From positions 1 through 64,000 of the forward strand of contig CALYLW010000489.1 in assembly GCA_944989445.1 (NCBI GenBank): a DNA stretch of 64,000 bases, given 5' to 3'. The position numbers and the translations under genes were made by a program. This document shows, piece after piece, positions 31,751 to 44,338 of the stretch; within the stretch, counting starts at the first letter, position 1; every line of letters starts with the position of its first letter. The stretch is from Ampullaceana balthica. Taxonomy: Eukaryota > Mollusca > Gastropoda > Lymnaeidae. The notes under the pieces are model-generated. The model searched no databases, was not told the DNA's origin, and saw only the letters and a program-made list of their open reading frames with translations.

Positions 31751-32639
31751 ACAAAACAACAAAAAGTGTGATTTCTGTTACACTTAACTGCATTAACATT
31801 AATGAAACAGTTGAAATGACGCGGGGAACTGCGTTTGTTGTATTTAACAAATTGATAGTAATGAAAATAATGACATATTTTTTTCTTTTCATTACCTATG
31901 CCCAGTATTTTATGAAATTATTTAAGTCATCTGTAAACTATAACGTTCGTCATGTGAGTGAAATAGTAGTTGAATAATTTCTAAAATCACTAAATAAAAT
32001 AGAACGAAATATAAACATTTTATTGTAGTTTAAGTGTAAGTAAATTGTATTCAAAATGTTTACGTGTGTACCGATTATACTGATTATATGAGAAATTTAC
32101 TAAGGCATAACATCTAGAAGTTGACTAAAATATGCTTCACATTTTTGCACTTACTCTTTTAAAAATGCCAAAATATTTTAAGAACTCTTTTTTTTATTTT
32201 GTGCGTTCTCCAGGTAACAAGCAAACAAAATAAATAAACATCAACTATTGAAAACTTGTATAATTATGGATGGTTGATGAGAATGGCGTTTTAAATTTAC
32301 TGCATCGCGATACCGTGTATTATATCACATTAGACGTGCAATTTAAAGATGTTTGTTAAATATAAAATTGCATCACTTTTACACTTCAAGCCGTCACTTG
32401 ATTCGATTTTATTCAAGTGAACCTACCATCCACCATGACTTATTCACGTTTGATATTTATTTGTTAATAATCTTGTTACCTGATCAACTTAACTCACGCA
32501 GTCAACTCTTCATCTATATTGTGTATTTCCGATTCAGGAATACGGTACACGGTATTTAATAACATCACGTGTACAAGAAGAGACAACTCCCTTCAACCAA
32601 CACTTGGCCTGTATCTAAGTCAGGACAGCGCTTCTTAGG

Positions 32640-33405
32640 TCTCACGGCGAGCACCATTACACATACATATAATACATACATTTGGTCTCAGGGCGAGCAC
32701 CATTACACATACATATAATACATACATTTGGTCTCAGGGCGAGCACCATTACACATACATATAATACATACATTTGGTCTCAGGGCGAGCACCATTACAC
32801 ATACATATAATACATACATTTGGTCTCATGGCGAGCACCATTACACATACATATAATACATACATTTGGTCTCACAGCGAGCACAATTACACATACATAT
32901 AATACATACATTTGGTCTCATGGCGAGCACCATTACACATACATATAATACATACATTTGGTCTCACAGCAAGCACCATTACACATACATATAATACATA
33001 CATTTGGTCTCACGGCGAGCACCATTACACATACATATAATACATATATTTAGTCTCAGGGAGAGCACCATTACACATACATATAATACATACATTTGGT
33101 TTCACGGCAAGCACCATTACACATACATATAATACATACATTTGGTATCACGGCGAGCACTATTACACATACATATAATACATACATTTGGTCTCACGGT
33201 GAGCACCATTACACATACATATAATACATACATTTGGTCTCACGGCGAGCACCATTACACATACATATAATACATACATTTGGTTTCACGGCAAGCACCA
33301 TTACACATACATATAATACATACATTTGGTCTCACGGCGAGCACCATTACACATACATATAATACATTAATTTGGTCTCATGGCGAGCACCATTACACAT
33401 ACATA
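32640..33405. repeat. 46-bp minisatellite of composite X (X2 copy)
   Basis: About 16-17 units of GGTCTCACGGCGAGCACC plus ATTACACATACATATAATAC, the longest of the three homologous arrays. Confidence 0.97.
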
Positions 33406-33407
33406 TA

Positions 33408-34680
33408 ATCTGATTATCCACTAACTATGGATGTCGTTTTATTTATTTCCTATAGTTATATCATATCTTATCACATCTCATTATCAACTAACTATGGATG
33501 TCGTTTTATTTATTTCCTATAGTTATATCATATCTTATCACATCTCATTATACGCTAACTATGGATGTTGTTTTATTTGTTTCCTATAGTTATATCAGAT
33601 CTTATCACATCTCATTATACGCTAACTATGGATGTCGTTTTATTTGTTTCCTATAGTTATATCATATCTTATCACATCTCATTATCCACTAACTATGGAT
33701 GTCGTTTTATTTGTTTCCTATAGTTATATCATATCTTATCACATCTCATTATCCACTAACTATGGATGTTGTTTTATTTGTTACCTATAGTTATATCAGA
33801 TCTTATCCCATCTCATTATCCTCTAACTATGGATGTTGTTTTATTTGTTACCTATAGTTATATCAGATCTTATCACATCTCATTATCCACTAACTATGGA
33901 TGTTGTTTTATTTGTTACCTATAGTTATATCAGATCTTATCACATCTCATTATCCACTAACTATGGATGTTGTTTTATTTGTTACCTATAGTTATATCAG
34001 ATCTTATCAAATCTCATTATCCACTAACTATGGATGTTGTTTTATTTGTTTCCTATAGTTATATCATATCTTATCACATCTCATTATCCACTAACTATGG
34101 ATGTTGTTTTATTTGTTACCTATAGTTATATCAGATCTTATCACATCTCATTATCCACTAACTATGGATGTTGTTTTATTTGTTACCTATAGTTATATCA
34201 GATCTTATCACATCTCATTATCCACTAACTATGGATGTTGTTTTATTTGTTACCTATAGTTATATCAGATCTTATCACATCTCATTATCCTCTAACTATG
34301 GATGTTGTTTTATTTGTTACCTATAGTTATATCAGATGTTATCACATCTCATTATCCACTAACTATGGATGTTGTTTTATTTGTTACCTATAGTTATATC
34401 AGATCTTATCACATCTCATTATCCACTAACTATGGATGTTGTTTTATTTGTTACCTATAGTTATATCAGATCTTATCACATCTCATTATCCACTAACTAT
34501 GGATGTTTTTTATTTGTTTCCTATAGTTATATCAGATCTTATCACATCTCATTATCCACTAACTATAGATGGTGTTTTATTTGTTACCTATAGTTATATC
34601 AGATCTTATCACATCTCATTATCCACTAACTATGGATGTTGTTTTATTTGTTTCCTATAGTTATATCAGATTATTTGAGT
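33408..34680. repeat. 67-bp minisatellite
   Basis: About 19 units of 67 bp with ACTATGGATGTTGTTTTATT, TGTTACCTATAGTTATATCA and TCTTATCACATCTCATTATC. The first units (GTCGTTTTATTTATTTCC) differ from later ones (GTTGTTTTATTTGTTACC), so there is a directional variant gradient. Frames with SYHISLSTNYG repeats are by-products. Confidence 0.97.
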
Positions 34681-34684
34681 TTTA

Positions 34685-35470
34685 CTGACGATGGCAAGTC
34701 AACTTGTTACAAGATTACAAGAATTAAGACAAAACTGAGAGTTATATAAATATATTTGAAGCATGTACAGATTAAGCAATTTTGTTTAGAATCATAATTT
34801 ATTAATGAGTTTTGCCTAGCAATGGCTCAATTGGGTACATTTCTATTAGCGTTGTTAAAATAGATCGATATGTGACACAACACAATCTTTGTTTTAGTTC
34901 ATGTATTAAGCTTGGGCAATTCTTCTTGTACTATATATAGAGCCTCTACTATTTACATGTTCTAGAAATGAATTGTTTTCTGAAATCGTTGAAACACGTA
35001 GATACGAGTATATTAGGTTGGCCTTAAATTAGCAGTATAATATAGTAGCTCGATGATTACGACAAAACCTTGTGTTTTTAAAATTTAATAAATTATTTTA
35101 ATAAAGCTCTATGTAAATTTGCTTTCAATCATTGCCAGTATTTTTCAAACAGTCAACAATTACCGTACTTAAAATCGATCTCAGCAATAAAACTGCTACT
35201 TATATGTAAACACACAATTTTAACGGCTTATTTCTCATATCTCTAATAAAATATCATAATATTGGGTTCTTTTTAATTCACATTATTTTTTATTATCGCT
35301 TGCTTTCATCTGATTAATAAGTGGAATCTTGAATTTCAGTTTTTGGAAAATTCTTGATGCCTATTTAAGAATAAAACATGTAAATATATGGCATCTGCCC
35401 ATCCTCAAGAGACGATGGCATTGACTCCTGCTCCTCTCCCCCCCCCCTCTTTACCTTTCTCCTGCTCTTC
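34685..35470. other. Spacer near the palindrome centre
   Basis: AT-rich, no family recognised. A pyrimidine-rich tract (35430-35475) adjoins the candidate coding remnant. Confidence 0.45.
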
Positions 35471-35477
35471 TCTATTC

Positions 35478-35612
35478 ACTCCTAGCTGTGAGGGTGTCTT
35501 CTGCAACTTGAATGATCCCACGCACTTTCGACCGACAGAGGTTGCTCTCCTCGGCAATGACATCCCACGTTTTGTTGTCGATGTGCGATAAAACTTGTAC
35601 GGTTATAAATAA
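35478..35612 (-). other. Unidentified coding-like stretch
   Basis: The minus strand stays open for about 45 codons to a TAG stop. It reads VLSHIDNKTWDVIAEESN then LCRSKVRGIIQVAEDTLTA. The composition is protein-like (helical, balanced charges) and of higher GC than its surroundings. I do not recognise a domain. It could be an exon fragment or a transposon remnant. No splice acceptor is obvious, and the upstream 60 bp is AT-rich. Confidence 0.3.
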
Positions 35613-35853
35613 GTTTACAGTTTGACCTTAGATTACTAGATGGCCGGTAAAGAGAGCCATTTTCTCTTGTTTGATATCGATCTTAAGAAAATAACACATT
35701 TATAACAAAAAATCTGTGAATAAAACCAGTTTTTATAAAGAAATTCATGAAATGAAAACATTTTAAAAAACAACATTGGAAATAGATTGATATATTTTGA
35801 AATGTTTTAACATTCAACATTAAAGATGAGTTTTTGATTTCTACCTTTAATAT

Positions 35854-36130
35854 GGGGCCGTCCATAATGTACGTCACGCTCTTTTTGACCATTTTTAACT
35901 CCCCCCTCCCCCATGTCACAAACTGTCACACATCTCAGATCCCCCCCCCTAAAGTACGTCACACTTTCGAACAAAAATGTGTTTTTTTATTATCAAAATA
36001 ATCAAAATTTAATACAAAATATCAAGACGTCAAATATGGCCAGACCCCTCGCCTCTGTCGCAAACTGTCACACTTTCTTACATCCCCCTCCCCCCCCATC
36101 TGGAGCGTGACGTACTTTATGGACAGCCAC
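35854..36130. mobile_element. MITE with GTCCATAAAGTACGTCACGC ends
   Basis: The left end GGGGCCGTCCATAATGTACG then TCACGCT, and the inverted right end GTGGCTGTCCATAAAGTACG then TCACGCTC, form about 27-bp terminal inverted repeats. The interior has C-rich CCCCCCTCCCCC tracts and two TGTCACAAACTGTCACAC-like motifs. Widespread animal repeats have this look. The target duplication is unclear, so I leave the superfamily open. Confidence 0.8.
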
Positions 36131-36474
36131 TAAAAAATTCTTTCAAATTCAAACTAATCGTCAATGTTAACTTTATATAATCAGGGGAGCCACAAACTGT
36201 GTTAAGTCATGTCAGAGATATTTCAGAAACACAAATTTTAATGTTTAACATTCAGAAATTAATTGAGGTTAGAAATGGCTGTGCAAGATTTCATTAAGGA
36301 AATCAGAACCCTGAAGAATTAAATTTGTTGAAATGTCTAAATAAAGTAGTTTGCAGCTATTTTTAATATGAAGAAATTTAATTGCAAAAAAGGGAAATTA
36401 AGGAAATATTTTATTTTCGTTTTTTTACATATTCCCAAATATCTTTTATTACAAAAAATAATCTGCAATATTAT
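36131..36474. other. AT-rich spacer
   Basis: No recognised element between the MITE and the next hAT derivative. Confidence 0.5.
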
Positions 36475-36779
36475 TAGGGCTGCGGAAATTATCGATTCAT
36501 TTCTCGATTAATCGTTACAAATTTTAGCGATTAAATATCGATTAAAATAATTTTAATCGATAAAAATTAAATTAAAATTTAAGAAAATATTTAGAATACT
36601 TTTTAAAAATTATTTTTTTAAAATTAATAATGATTTATATATATAGTTGTACGTACACACATCTCCCGCGTAATATTAAAATTATATTTTGTTAATATAT
36701 GTGGACCGGCAGAAAATAAAAAAAATAGTTGACAGACAGGAACGAAAGCAGGTTAATAAAAACGTGGTATAAATAGAGG

Positions 36780-37125
36780 TAACAAAAAGATATTTAAAAA
36801 CCACGTTTTTGTAAGAGTACTAAAAAGAAGAAAATAATTTAAAACTAATAAGTTAAAGTAATTTCATATAATATGACTAAAAACGTTGGGCGGGCGCTTA
36901 TGAGGTTTTACATATGCAGTTCACTCATTCTCTCACTTATAGATATCTTTTTTGCCTTCTTAATTATAAATCTTTTATTTTTATCCAAACACCCGCCCCA
37001 CGTTTACAGTCATACTAGTCATATTATATGAAAGTACTTGAACTTATTCGTTTTAAATTATTTTCTTCTTTTTAGTACACTTATAAAAACGTGGTTTTTA
37101 AAAATCTTTTTTTACCTATATTTAT
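36780..37125. mobile_element. Foldback repeat nested in the hAT derivative
   Basis: Inverted arms of about 110 bp (36780-36895 and 37005-37125) share AGTACTAAAAAGAAGAAAAT, TTTAAAACTAATAAGTTAAA and ATATGACTAAAAACGTTG. The roughly 110-bp loop is unrelated. A third partial arm follows at about 37130-37230 (CCGCCCAACGTTTTAAAAAC). A single-arm copy is at 8633-8745. Confidence 0.75.
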
Positions 37126-37239
37126 TTTATTCTTTTTAGTCCACTTAAAAAAACGGGGTTTTTAAAATATTTTTTACCTCTATTTTTTTTATACCAAACA
37201 CCTCTTAAGAGCCCGCCCAACGTTTTAAAAACACGGTGA

Positions 37240-37520
37240 TGTGGTCACGGGGTGAACTCGTGAATGTCAACGAAAGCAGACGGTACAGATGCTTATATAT
37301 AGATAAACTAAAAAATTCAATAATTTAATAACGGTACATTCGATCGATCTGAAATTAATTTTAATACAATGCATTGTCATCCAAGTTCTATCTGTGGATT
37401 AATTTTGAGATCTCTAGGGCTATCAGAAGTGGTTCAATTTTACGTTGGCATATTTGAAAAATCTTGGATAGACACACAAACAATGCCACAGGAACGAAAG
37501 GGAGTTAATAAAAACGTGGT
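37240..37520 (+). mobile_element. Short non-autonomous element (copy F)
   Basis: Contains ATTTAATAACGGTACATTCG, GATCGATCTGAAAT, and the 3' side GGAACGAAAGGGAGTTAATA then AAAACGTGG, matching copy E (7556-7966) in reverse orientation. The same GACAGGAACGAAAGC..ACGTGG string also begins the nested block at 36737, giving it direct-repeat-like borders. Confidence 0.5.
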
Positions 37521-37894
37521 CAAAAATGGCTGACACCATCAGCGCAGGGAAACAGGGGGGAATAACTCAATATTTTTTGTTAAAGTCAATACCTGTTTTT
37601 ATTACTTCCCTTGAAATTTTCAGTTTAATGACGTCATAAATTTCTATTTTTGGCTTTAATCGAAATTATCGATTAATTAATCGATAATTTTTCAAAAGTT
37701 AACGATTAATTTTAAATTAATCGATAACAGTCCTAAATATTAGTAATTATTTATTCAAGTTAATAATAAAAAAGATTAAAAATATTAAAAAGAAAATTAT
37801 ATCCCTTGAAAAACTAATGTTATTGCGTATTATGTATTCTGTAATGGACGTCACGACAAATTATATATAGAAAAGTAAACAAATTAATCAACCC

Positions 37895-38310
37895 ATAAAA
37901 ACAAAGTTTTTAACTATAAATCCTTTACATATGATAACTAAAAGTATTGATTATGTTCAAATGCGACAAAAATTTACTGACTGAAACTGAGTGAACTCCT
38001 TTGGTGTAAAACACGAAATGTGGTCATCGATGGATAGCGTGAACTCAAGTGACACGTTGATGTAAACAATAGCAGACGGCTACATATAGTTATATAGAGA
38101 TAACCTTAAAATGATAAAATTTAATTACAGTACATTCCATCGATGTGAACTTTTGATACAATGCATTATTAGGGGACATAAGTCTATGTGCAAAATTTCA
38201 GCTGGATAGCATCACTGAAATTGGTTAATTTTTTACTTTTGTTTTTCCGCCCGCCCGATCAAGATATCACGACAGACAAGACGGTGAAGTTAATATAAGG
38301 GATTTACAAA
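37895..38310 (+). mobile_element. Short non-autonomous element (copy B)
   Basis: Left AACTATAAATCCTTTACAT, right AGTTAATATAAGGGATTTA. Interior GTATTGATTATGTTCAAATG, TTAATTACAGTACATTCCAT and CCGCCCGCCCGATC. Inserted at the edge of X3, next to GGCCGAAAATAA, which continues in X1 (near 5865) without it. Confidence 0.7.
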
Positions 38311-38693
38311 AAGGCCGAAAATAATAATTTTTACGTTATCACTTGAATAGCATAATTACAGAATTATTTAGAGTGAAGATTTAGATTAACATAAAGTAAA
38401 AATATAAATACAAAACGACCTCCCTTTTCTTTAATAAAATATTTCAACAATTGGAAATGACGTCATTAGTTTTGCTCAACGCAGCCGTTCTGTAGAGTGT
38501 TAATGTATTTAAAGTACTTCCTTTCTTATATGTCTACTATCTGTGAATTCACCCTCTAGTCAGTTACAATCTTCTATAGATTGGTTCTTTCTTTATATGA
38601 AAACTAAAACATTCGGTGAAGCGCGGTGAGCCAATACAAAGTCAAATGTACACACGCTAAACAACAAAATGTACATCAGTACTTCATCTTATC

Positions 38694-38736
38694 TGATACA
38701 GACGCTCCTTCAATACAGAAGATTATTGCGTCCAAA
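38694..38736 (-). mobile_element. SINE 3'-end fragment in X3
   Basis: The minus strand reads GACGCAATAATCTTCTGTAT then TGAAGGAGCGTCTG and ATCAGATAAGATGA, the last 40-odd bases of the SINE at 12388-12622. X1 lacks it at the matching point (about 5130), suggesting a very short 5'-truncated insertion. Confidence 0.65.
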
Positions 38737-39144
38737 TAAGGGACAGAAAACCTAAACAGTTATTTGTTTAATGTACATGTATAAGCTAAACTACATTACA
38801 AAATAAACGATAAAAACAAATCATTAAATTATCAAACTGTTTATGTCATGACACAAAATATTTTAAAAATTATAAAATCAATACATTTTTCTTGTTCTTA
38901 TATTTGCCTTCTCGAGAACTATTCTAGGCATTAAACTGATCTGTATTTTACTCAAACGGTTGGGGGGGGGGAGAGGCTTTGATTGTAACTAGGGAACTAC
39001 AGCACCTACAAGAGTTTTTCTTCAATAACATTTGATATCACATTAAACATCTCGCTTTATGTAAGTAAATATTTAATGGTGTAATAAATATTAGAAAAGA
39101 ATTTATAAATTATGGACTTGAGAAACTGGTTTTTCCATGGTAAC

Positions 39145-39390
39145 AGTGGTGAAATGTGTGTATTATATGTATGTGTAATTGTGCTCGCCGTGAGACTAAA
39201 TGTATGTATTATATGTATGTGTAATGGTGTTCGCCGTGAGACCAAATGTATGTTTTATATGTATGTGTAATGGTTATCGCTGCGAGACCAAATGTATGTA
39301 TTATATGTATGTGTAATTGTGCTCGCCGTGAGACCAAATGTGTGTATTATATGTATGTGTAATGGTGCTCGCCGTGAGACCAAAGAACCA
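39145..39390 (-). repeat. 46-bp minisatellite of composite X (X3 copy)
   Basis: About five inverted units (TGTGTAATGGTGCTCGCCGT, GAGACCAAATGTATGTATTA), the shortest of the three homologous arrays. Confidence 0.95.
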
Positions 39391-39602
39391 CTGTCCTGAC
39401 TTAGATACAGGCCAAGTGTTGACTAAAGGGAGTTGTCTCTTCTTGTACACGTGATGTTATTAAATACCGTGTACCATATTCCTGAATAAGAAATACACAA
39501 TATAGATGAAAAGTTGACTGTGTGAGTTAAGTTTATCAGGGTAACAAGATTATTAACAAATACATATCGTACGTGAGTACGTTTATGGTCGAAGGTAGGT
39601 TC

Positions 39603-39770
39603 AGGGCCGGCTTACGGAAATTGATTGCCTTAGGCGTAGTGAATTTTTTGGCCCTAAATGTAATAGAAAAATAAAAAATAAATATGGAAATATTCTTGTG
39701 CGAGGTCCCCAACTAATAATGAGACTAATCGGAGGCCCTAGGCGGCTGCCTAGTTCGTCTATGCAAAAAT
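39603..39770. mobile_element. Non-autonomous hAT-like element in X3
   Basis: One end is CAGGGCCGGCTTACGG; the other reads GGCCCTAGGCGGCTGCCTAG then TTCGTCTATG. These paired GGCCGGC/GCCTAGGC ends are seen in hAT-type repeats. X2 has the uninterrupted site (TTCAAGTGAACCTACCATCC near 32415). The TSD is not clear. Confidence 0.6.
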
Positions 39771-41028
39771 AAACTCGAATCAAGTGACGGCTTGAAGTGT
39801 AAAAGTGATGTAATTTTATATATTTAACAAACATCTTTAAATTGCACGTCTAATCTGATATAATACACGGTAACACGATGCAGTAAATTTAAAACGCCAT
39901 TCTCATCAACAATCCATAAGTATACAAGTTTTCAATAGTTGATGTTTATTTATTTCGTTTGCTTGTTGCCTGGAGAATGCACAAAATGAAAAAAAAAGAG
40001 TTCTTAAAATATTTAGGCATTTTTAAAAGTATAAGTGCAAAAACGTGAAGCGTATTTTAGTCAGTCTTCTAGATGTTAGGCCTTCGTAAAGTTCTCATAT
40101 TATCAGTATAATCGGTACACGCGTAAACATTTTGAATACAATTTACTTATACTACAATAAAATATTTATATTTCGCTCTATTTTATTTTGCGATTTCAGA
40201 ATTTATTCAACTACTATTTCACTCACGTGACTAACGTTAAAGTTTACAGATGACTTAAATATTTTCATAAAATACTGTGCACAATTAATGAAAAGAACAC
40301 AAAAATATGTCATTATTTTCATTACCATCAATTTGTTAAATACACAAACGCAGTTCCCCGCTTCATTTCCTACTGTTTCATTAATGTTTATGCAGTTAAG
40401 TCTAACAGACGTCACACTTTTTGTTGATTTGTTTAGTATCGCCTCACTGTTATACACATGTACGTACCAAACTCATGTAAAGGAATGTTATTTAACTAAA
40501 AAAACTACTTATAAAGATACATTCTACCCGCAAATTAATCTCGTTTTGCTTTTGTGTCTTCTTAATAAATTGTAATACTGTGAAATGGTATTTTATTCTT
40601 TAATAATCATTCATGTGCATGTATATAGTGTCACGTGTCAATTTGGTTTCTATTTAATTATGGAATACAGTAACGGTATTTGATTTTTAATAATCATTCA
40701 TATACATGTATATATTGTCACGTAAAGTTTGTTTCTATTCCTTAACCAGAAATTACAATGTAAAATTTGGATTAAATCACCAACTTTATTTTAAGATAAA
40801 TTTGAAAGAAATGACTTCCTGTGAGTTGAAGTTATAATAAAATTATTACTTTTTTTTTAAGGGGAAGACTAGAGCCTTCAAATAACTTATTAAGTCTTAC
40901 CAGCAATTAATCGACTACGTATACATTTTCTGTTCAAATAAAAGATACAACTTATTAATGGGAATAGTCTGAGAGTGAAGTAACCAGATGTAAATAATCA
41001 GTTTTGTTTTAAAGTGTGATCATATAGA

Positions 41029-41240
41029 TCAGAAGTTGCAGACACTTTTTGGGAGTGTGCCAAAATTCAACCAAAATCCAACTTATTTATAGCAAAGTGC
41101 CAACACTCCAATGAAACCCGAGAAAGTGGGTTTGGCTTAGCTGGTTTGATTAAGGAAGAATTAATTTAGTCGCGTGCCGCCTGATCAGGCTCTGCGTGCC
41201 GACTGTAGCAAGCGTGCCATGTTATCGCCATCACTTCTAT
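41029..41240. mobile_element. hAT MITE in X3 (inverted copy of 29948-30154)
   Basis: Inverted counterpart of the X2 MITE, with AGAAGTTGCAGACACTTTTT on one side and TATCGCCATCACTTCTATAT on the other. Flanking GATC/ATATAGATC traces of the target duplication remain. The same insertion event is shared by X1, X2 and X3. Confidence 0.8.
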
Positions 41241-43099
41241 ATATCATACCCTCAGTGGGTTAAGATCAGCTTTTTATCACATTTTGTGACTCACTGACCA
41301 ACACAATCTCTCCATTGTACCTCTCCTTAAGTAAAGTCTTTAGGAAAGTAAAGAAATCTTTTGAAAGCTAAAAATCAACAGTGGTTTTAAGTTGGCATTT
41401 CAAGGATGACGATAAGAATAACAAATACATAAGGAATATTTCCTATTTTAAAATACCATTACATGAGATCATGGCTAATTATAGATTACGAAAATTGAAT
41501 AGCTTTAAATTTAAGTAATCAATTATAATGAAAGTATTATTTTAGTGGTACCTCCTTGAATTTAAACGTAACATGTCTCTTATTTTGAATTTGAAAGAAC
41601 AAATTCTACCAAATGGAATATACAAACTGGCCTTATTCTTGTTTTAGTTTAACCGTGAATCCTGTAATTAGAAATACATTTTACGACTTATCTCATAAGG
41701 TCATTATAGATCTGAAAGCACTTCTACCTGTTATCATAATTATAAGTCAATTTATTTTATTATTAAATAAATTCTGATGCAAATGGAATTTTTATTTTAC
41801 TTATGTGTAATGTTTAATTCAGATATTAAGATTCTATTCTTGAACGAATTCATAATTATAGGAACGAAATAAAGTGGCTACCACTTTGAACAATAACAAC
41901 AAAGATTGAGTGCAGAGAAAAGTATTACTTATGTCTTAAATATTTATTTTTGTATTTATATGATAGTTTTCAATTTTCTCATTAACAATAATAATATAAT
42001 ATAAATTATACCAATATTACAGAGTAATAGCTAAAGTTATGTTGCAAATTTTTAGTGTAAAGTTAAACTTATAAAAATGCATAATTTAAAATAAAGGTAT
42101 TATTTACTGAGCATTTTTTTAAAGATTATATATAATAAAACACTACATTAAATCTCTTGATAGGAAGCAACAAATTCAATGGGTTATTTTTGTTATTTAT
42201 GTCATAATTATCCTAACTAGAGAAGTAATATGCCTATACTTACTATAATACTTATACATACATTATCATTTATATGACATACAACAAGTGTATACATACT
42301 TCAGTTGATAGTTAACGTTTAAATGAACTCAAAGTAAAAAAATAAAATAATAATAATAAAATTATTTTTAAAAAATTGAAGCCGTTTTTGTGTGTTGTTA
42401 TTTCTAATTCAAATAATATTAAATGACGTCATTAACTTTGTCCAAAGTTTTTGTTTTGTTTATTGTTGTATGTAATGTTACGCTGTATTTCTATCTTACT
42501 TATCTTTGTCTATTCAAATTCCTACCAGCTACTCATTTAAAATGACACTTATTTTTTCTTTCCTTAAATTAGACAAAACTATTTCGGTAATCTGCCCCTC
42601 TCATTTTGTGTTTTAGAACCATCCAATTCTCTTAAATTATATATTATTTCTATTGATCAGAACTCTGAAACCCCAAAACAGCCCTTTATAGCAATTTCAT
42701 CAAATATCGTTGTATTAAAATAAATACATGACATTCGTTTTTGGGGTCTAGCTCTACGCTCTTAGGACCCGGCTCATTTCATCACAGACAAACCTCATCA
42801 AGCAGACATCGGTATAAAGATACGCTCTCAGGACCCGGCTAAATTAATCACAGACAAGCCTGATCAAGCAGACATCGGTATAAAGATACGTTTCCGCAGG
42901 AAATGGAGTTTCTCTATACATATCCCCGGCCAGCGCAGGGCTTTCTATCAGACCGTCACCCCTGAGCTGCCACATGATCGACAGCCATTATCCCTTCTGT
43001 GTCAAACATATGCAGTTAGTTCTGTGTGGGGCGGTGCTCAAACCTCATCTTGGTGATAGTGTCTAATCGCCACGCTTAAGTTCCCACCAGGGATCGTGC

Positions 43100-43635
43100 T
43101 TCCCTGTGCCCAGTGATGAACTTTACTTTGCCAACACGAGCCAGGATATAACCTGATGTATCCAAAATAACTCTGAACCTCTTTGCCAACACGTGCCAGG
43201 ATATCACCTGCTGTTTCCAAAATGACTCAGAGCGTCTTTGCCAACACGTGTCAGGATAGCACCTACTGTTTCCATAATGACTGAACGTCTTTGCCAACAC
43301 GTCCCATGATATCACCTACTGTTTCATAAATGACTCTGATCGTCTTTGCCAACACGTGCCAGTATATCACCTGCTGTTTTTAAAATGACTCTGAACGTCT
43401 TTGCCAACATGTGCCAGGATATCACCTACTGTTTCCAAAATGACTCTGAACGTCTTTGCCAACTCGTACCAGGATATCACCTACTGTTTCCAAAATGACT
43501 ATGATCGTCTTTGCCAACACGTGCAAGTATATCACCTGCTGTTTCCAAAATGACTCTGAACGTATTTGCCAACACGTGCCAAGATATCACCTGCTGTTTT
43601 TAAAATGACTCTGAACGTCTTTGCCTCCAGAGAGG
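43100..43635. repeat. 55-bp minisatellite adjoining X3
   Basis: Nine to ten units with GAACGTCTTTGCCAACACGT, GCCAGGATATCACCTGCTGT and TTCCAAAATGACTCT. It occupies the place next to the X head where X1 and X2 have unrelated arrays. The frame at 43076-43315 is spurious. Confidence 0.95.
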
Positions 43636-43775
43636 ATCAACAGACGATCTCGAGTTAAAGCCATGAGTCGTTGAAGACAACGGTCGGAAATAAAATTCTG
43701 GTGGTTGCACCTCCTTCAGACTCCTGTGGATTGCCTACAGCTTTGCATCGTTGCTGGTAGAGGCTACATTTTTAC

Positions 43776-44338
43776 ATGTATGTATGTATGTATGTATGTA
43801 TGTATGTATGTATGGTATGTATGTATGTATGTATGTATGTATGTATGTATGTATGTATGTATGTATGTATGTATGTATGTATGTATGTATGTATGTATGT
43901 ATGTATGTATGTATGTATGTATGTATGTATGTATGTATGTATGTATGTATGTATGTATGTATGTATGTATGTATGTATGTATGTATGTATGTATGTATGT
44001 ATGTATGTATGTATGTATGTATGTATGTATGTATGTATGTATGTATGTATGTATGTATGTATGTATGTATGTATGTATGTATGTATGTATGTATGTATGT
44101 ATGTATGTATGTATGTATGTATGTATGTATGTATGTATGTATGTATGTATGTATGTATGTATGTATGTATGTATGTATGTATGTATGTATGTATGTATGT
44201 ATGTATGTATGTATGTATGTATGTATGTATGTATGTATGTATGTATGTATGTATGTATGTATGTATGTATGTATGTATGTATGTATGTATGTATGTATGT
44301 ATGTATGTATGTATGTATGTATGTATGTATGTATGTAT
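43776..44338. repeat. (GTAT)n microsatellite, about 560 bp
   Basis: Almost perfect tetranucleotide array, with one irregularity at about 43813 (TATGGTATG). It yields three overlapping CMYV frames of about 200 residues, which are spurious. Confidence 0.98.

Larger units (their letters stand above)
25986..33405 (+). repeat. Composite dispersed repeat X, copy 2 (X2)
   Basis: Same block order as X1, with a 66-bp expansion in its head (26180-26665), Helitron H2 between head and core (26803-28547), an intact hAT MITE (29948-30154), a hAT derivative (30540-31319), and a 45-bp expansion (31470-31750). It ends in the shared 46-bp array, after which X2 passes into a 67-bp array not seen in X1 or X3. 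Confidence 0.8.
36475..37735 (+). mobile_element. hAT derivative, 1261 bp, with nested insertions
   Basis: Left end TAGGGCTGCGGAAATTATCG; inverted right end TAGGACTGTTATCGATTAAT. The flanks are AATATTAT and AATATTAG, seven of eight. Near the right end ATGGCTGACACCATCAGC (37526-37543) preserves the transposase start MADTIS, but an internal deletion joins it straight to the 3' part (GCAGGGAAACAGGGG). A foldback (36780-37125) and copy F (37240-37520) are inserted between the left end and this start codon. Confidence 0.88.
38320..43090 (-). repeat. Composite dispersed repeat X, copy 3 (X3), inverted
   Basis: Minus-strand copy with tail, 46-bp array, hAT remnant, MITE, core (about 40880-42650) and head (42660-43090). 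It has neither the short element found at the head-core junction of X1 nor Helitron H2 of X2. It therefore provides empty sites for both, and for the hAT insertion at 30540-31319. Confidence 0.8.

Noticed and set aside
31464..31892. 142-residue repeated frame SIVSLLYTRTYQTHV
   Set aside because: 45-bp minisatellite in phase with codons; X3 has one unit and no matching gene.
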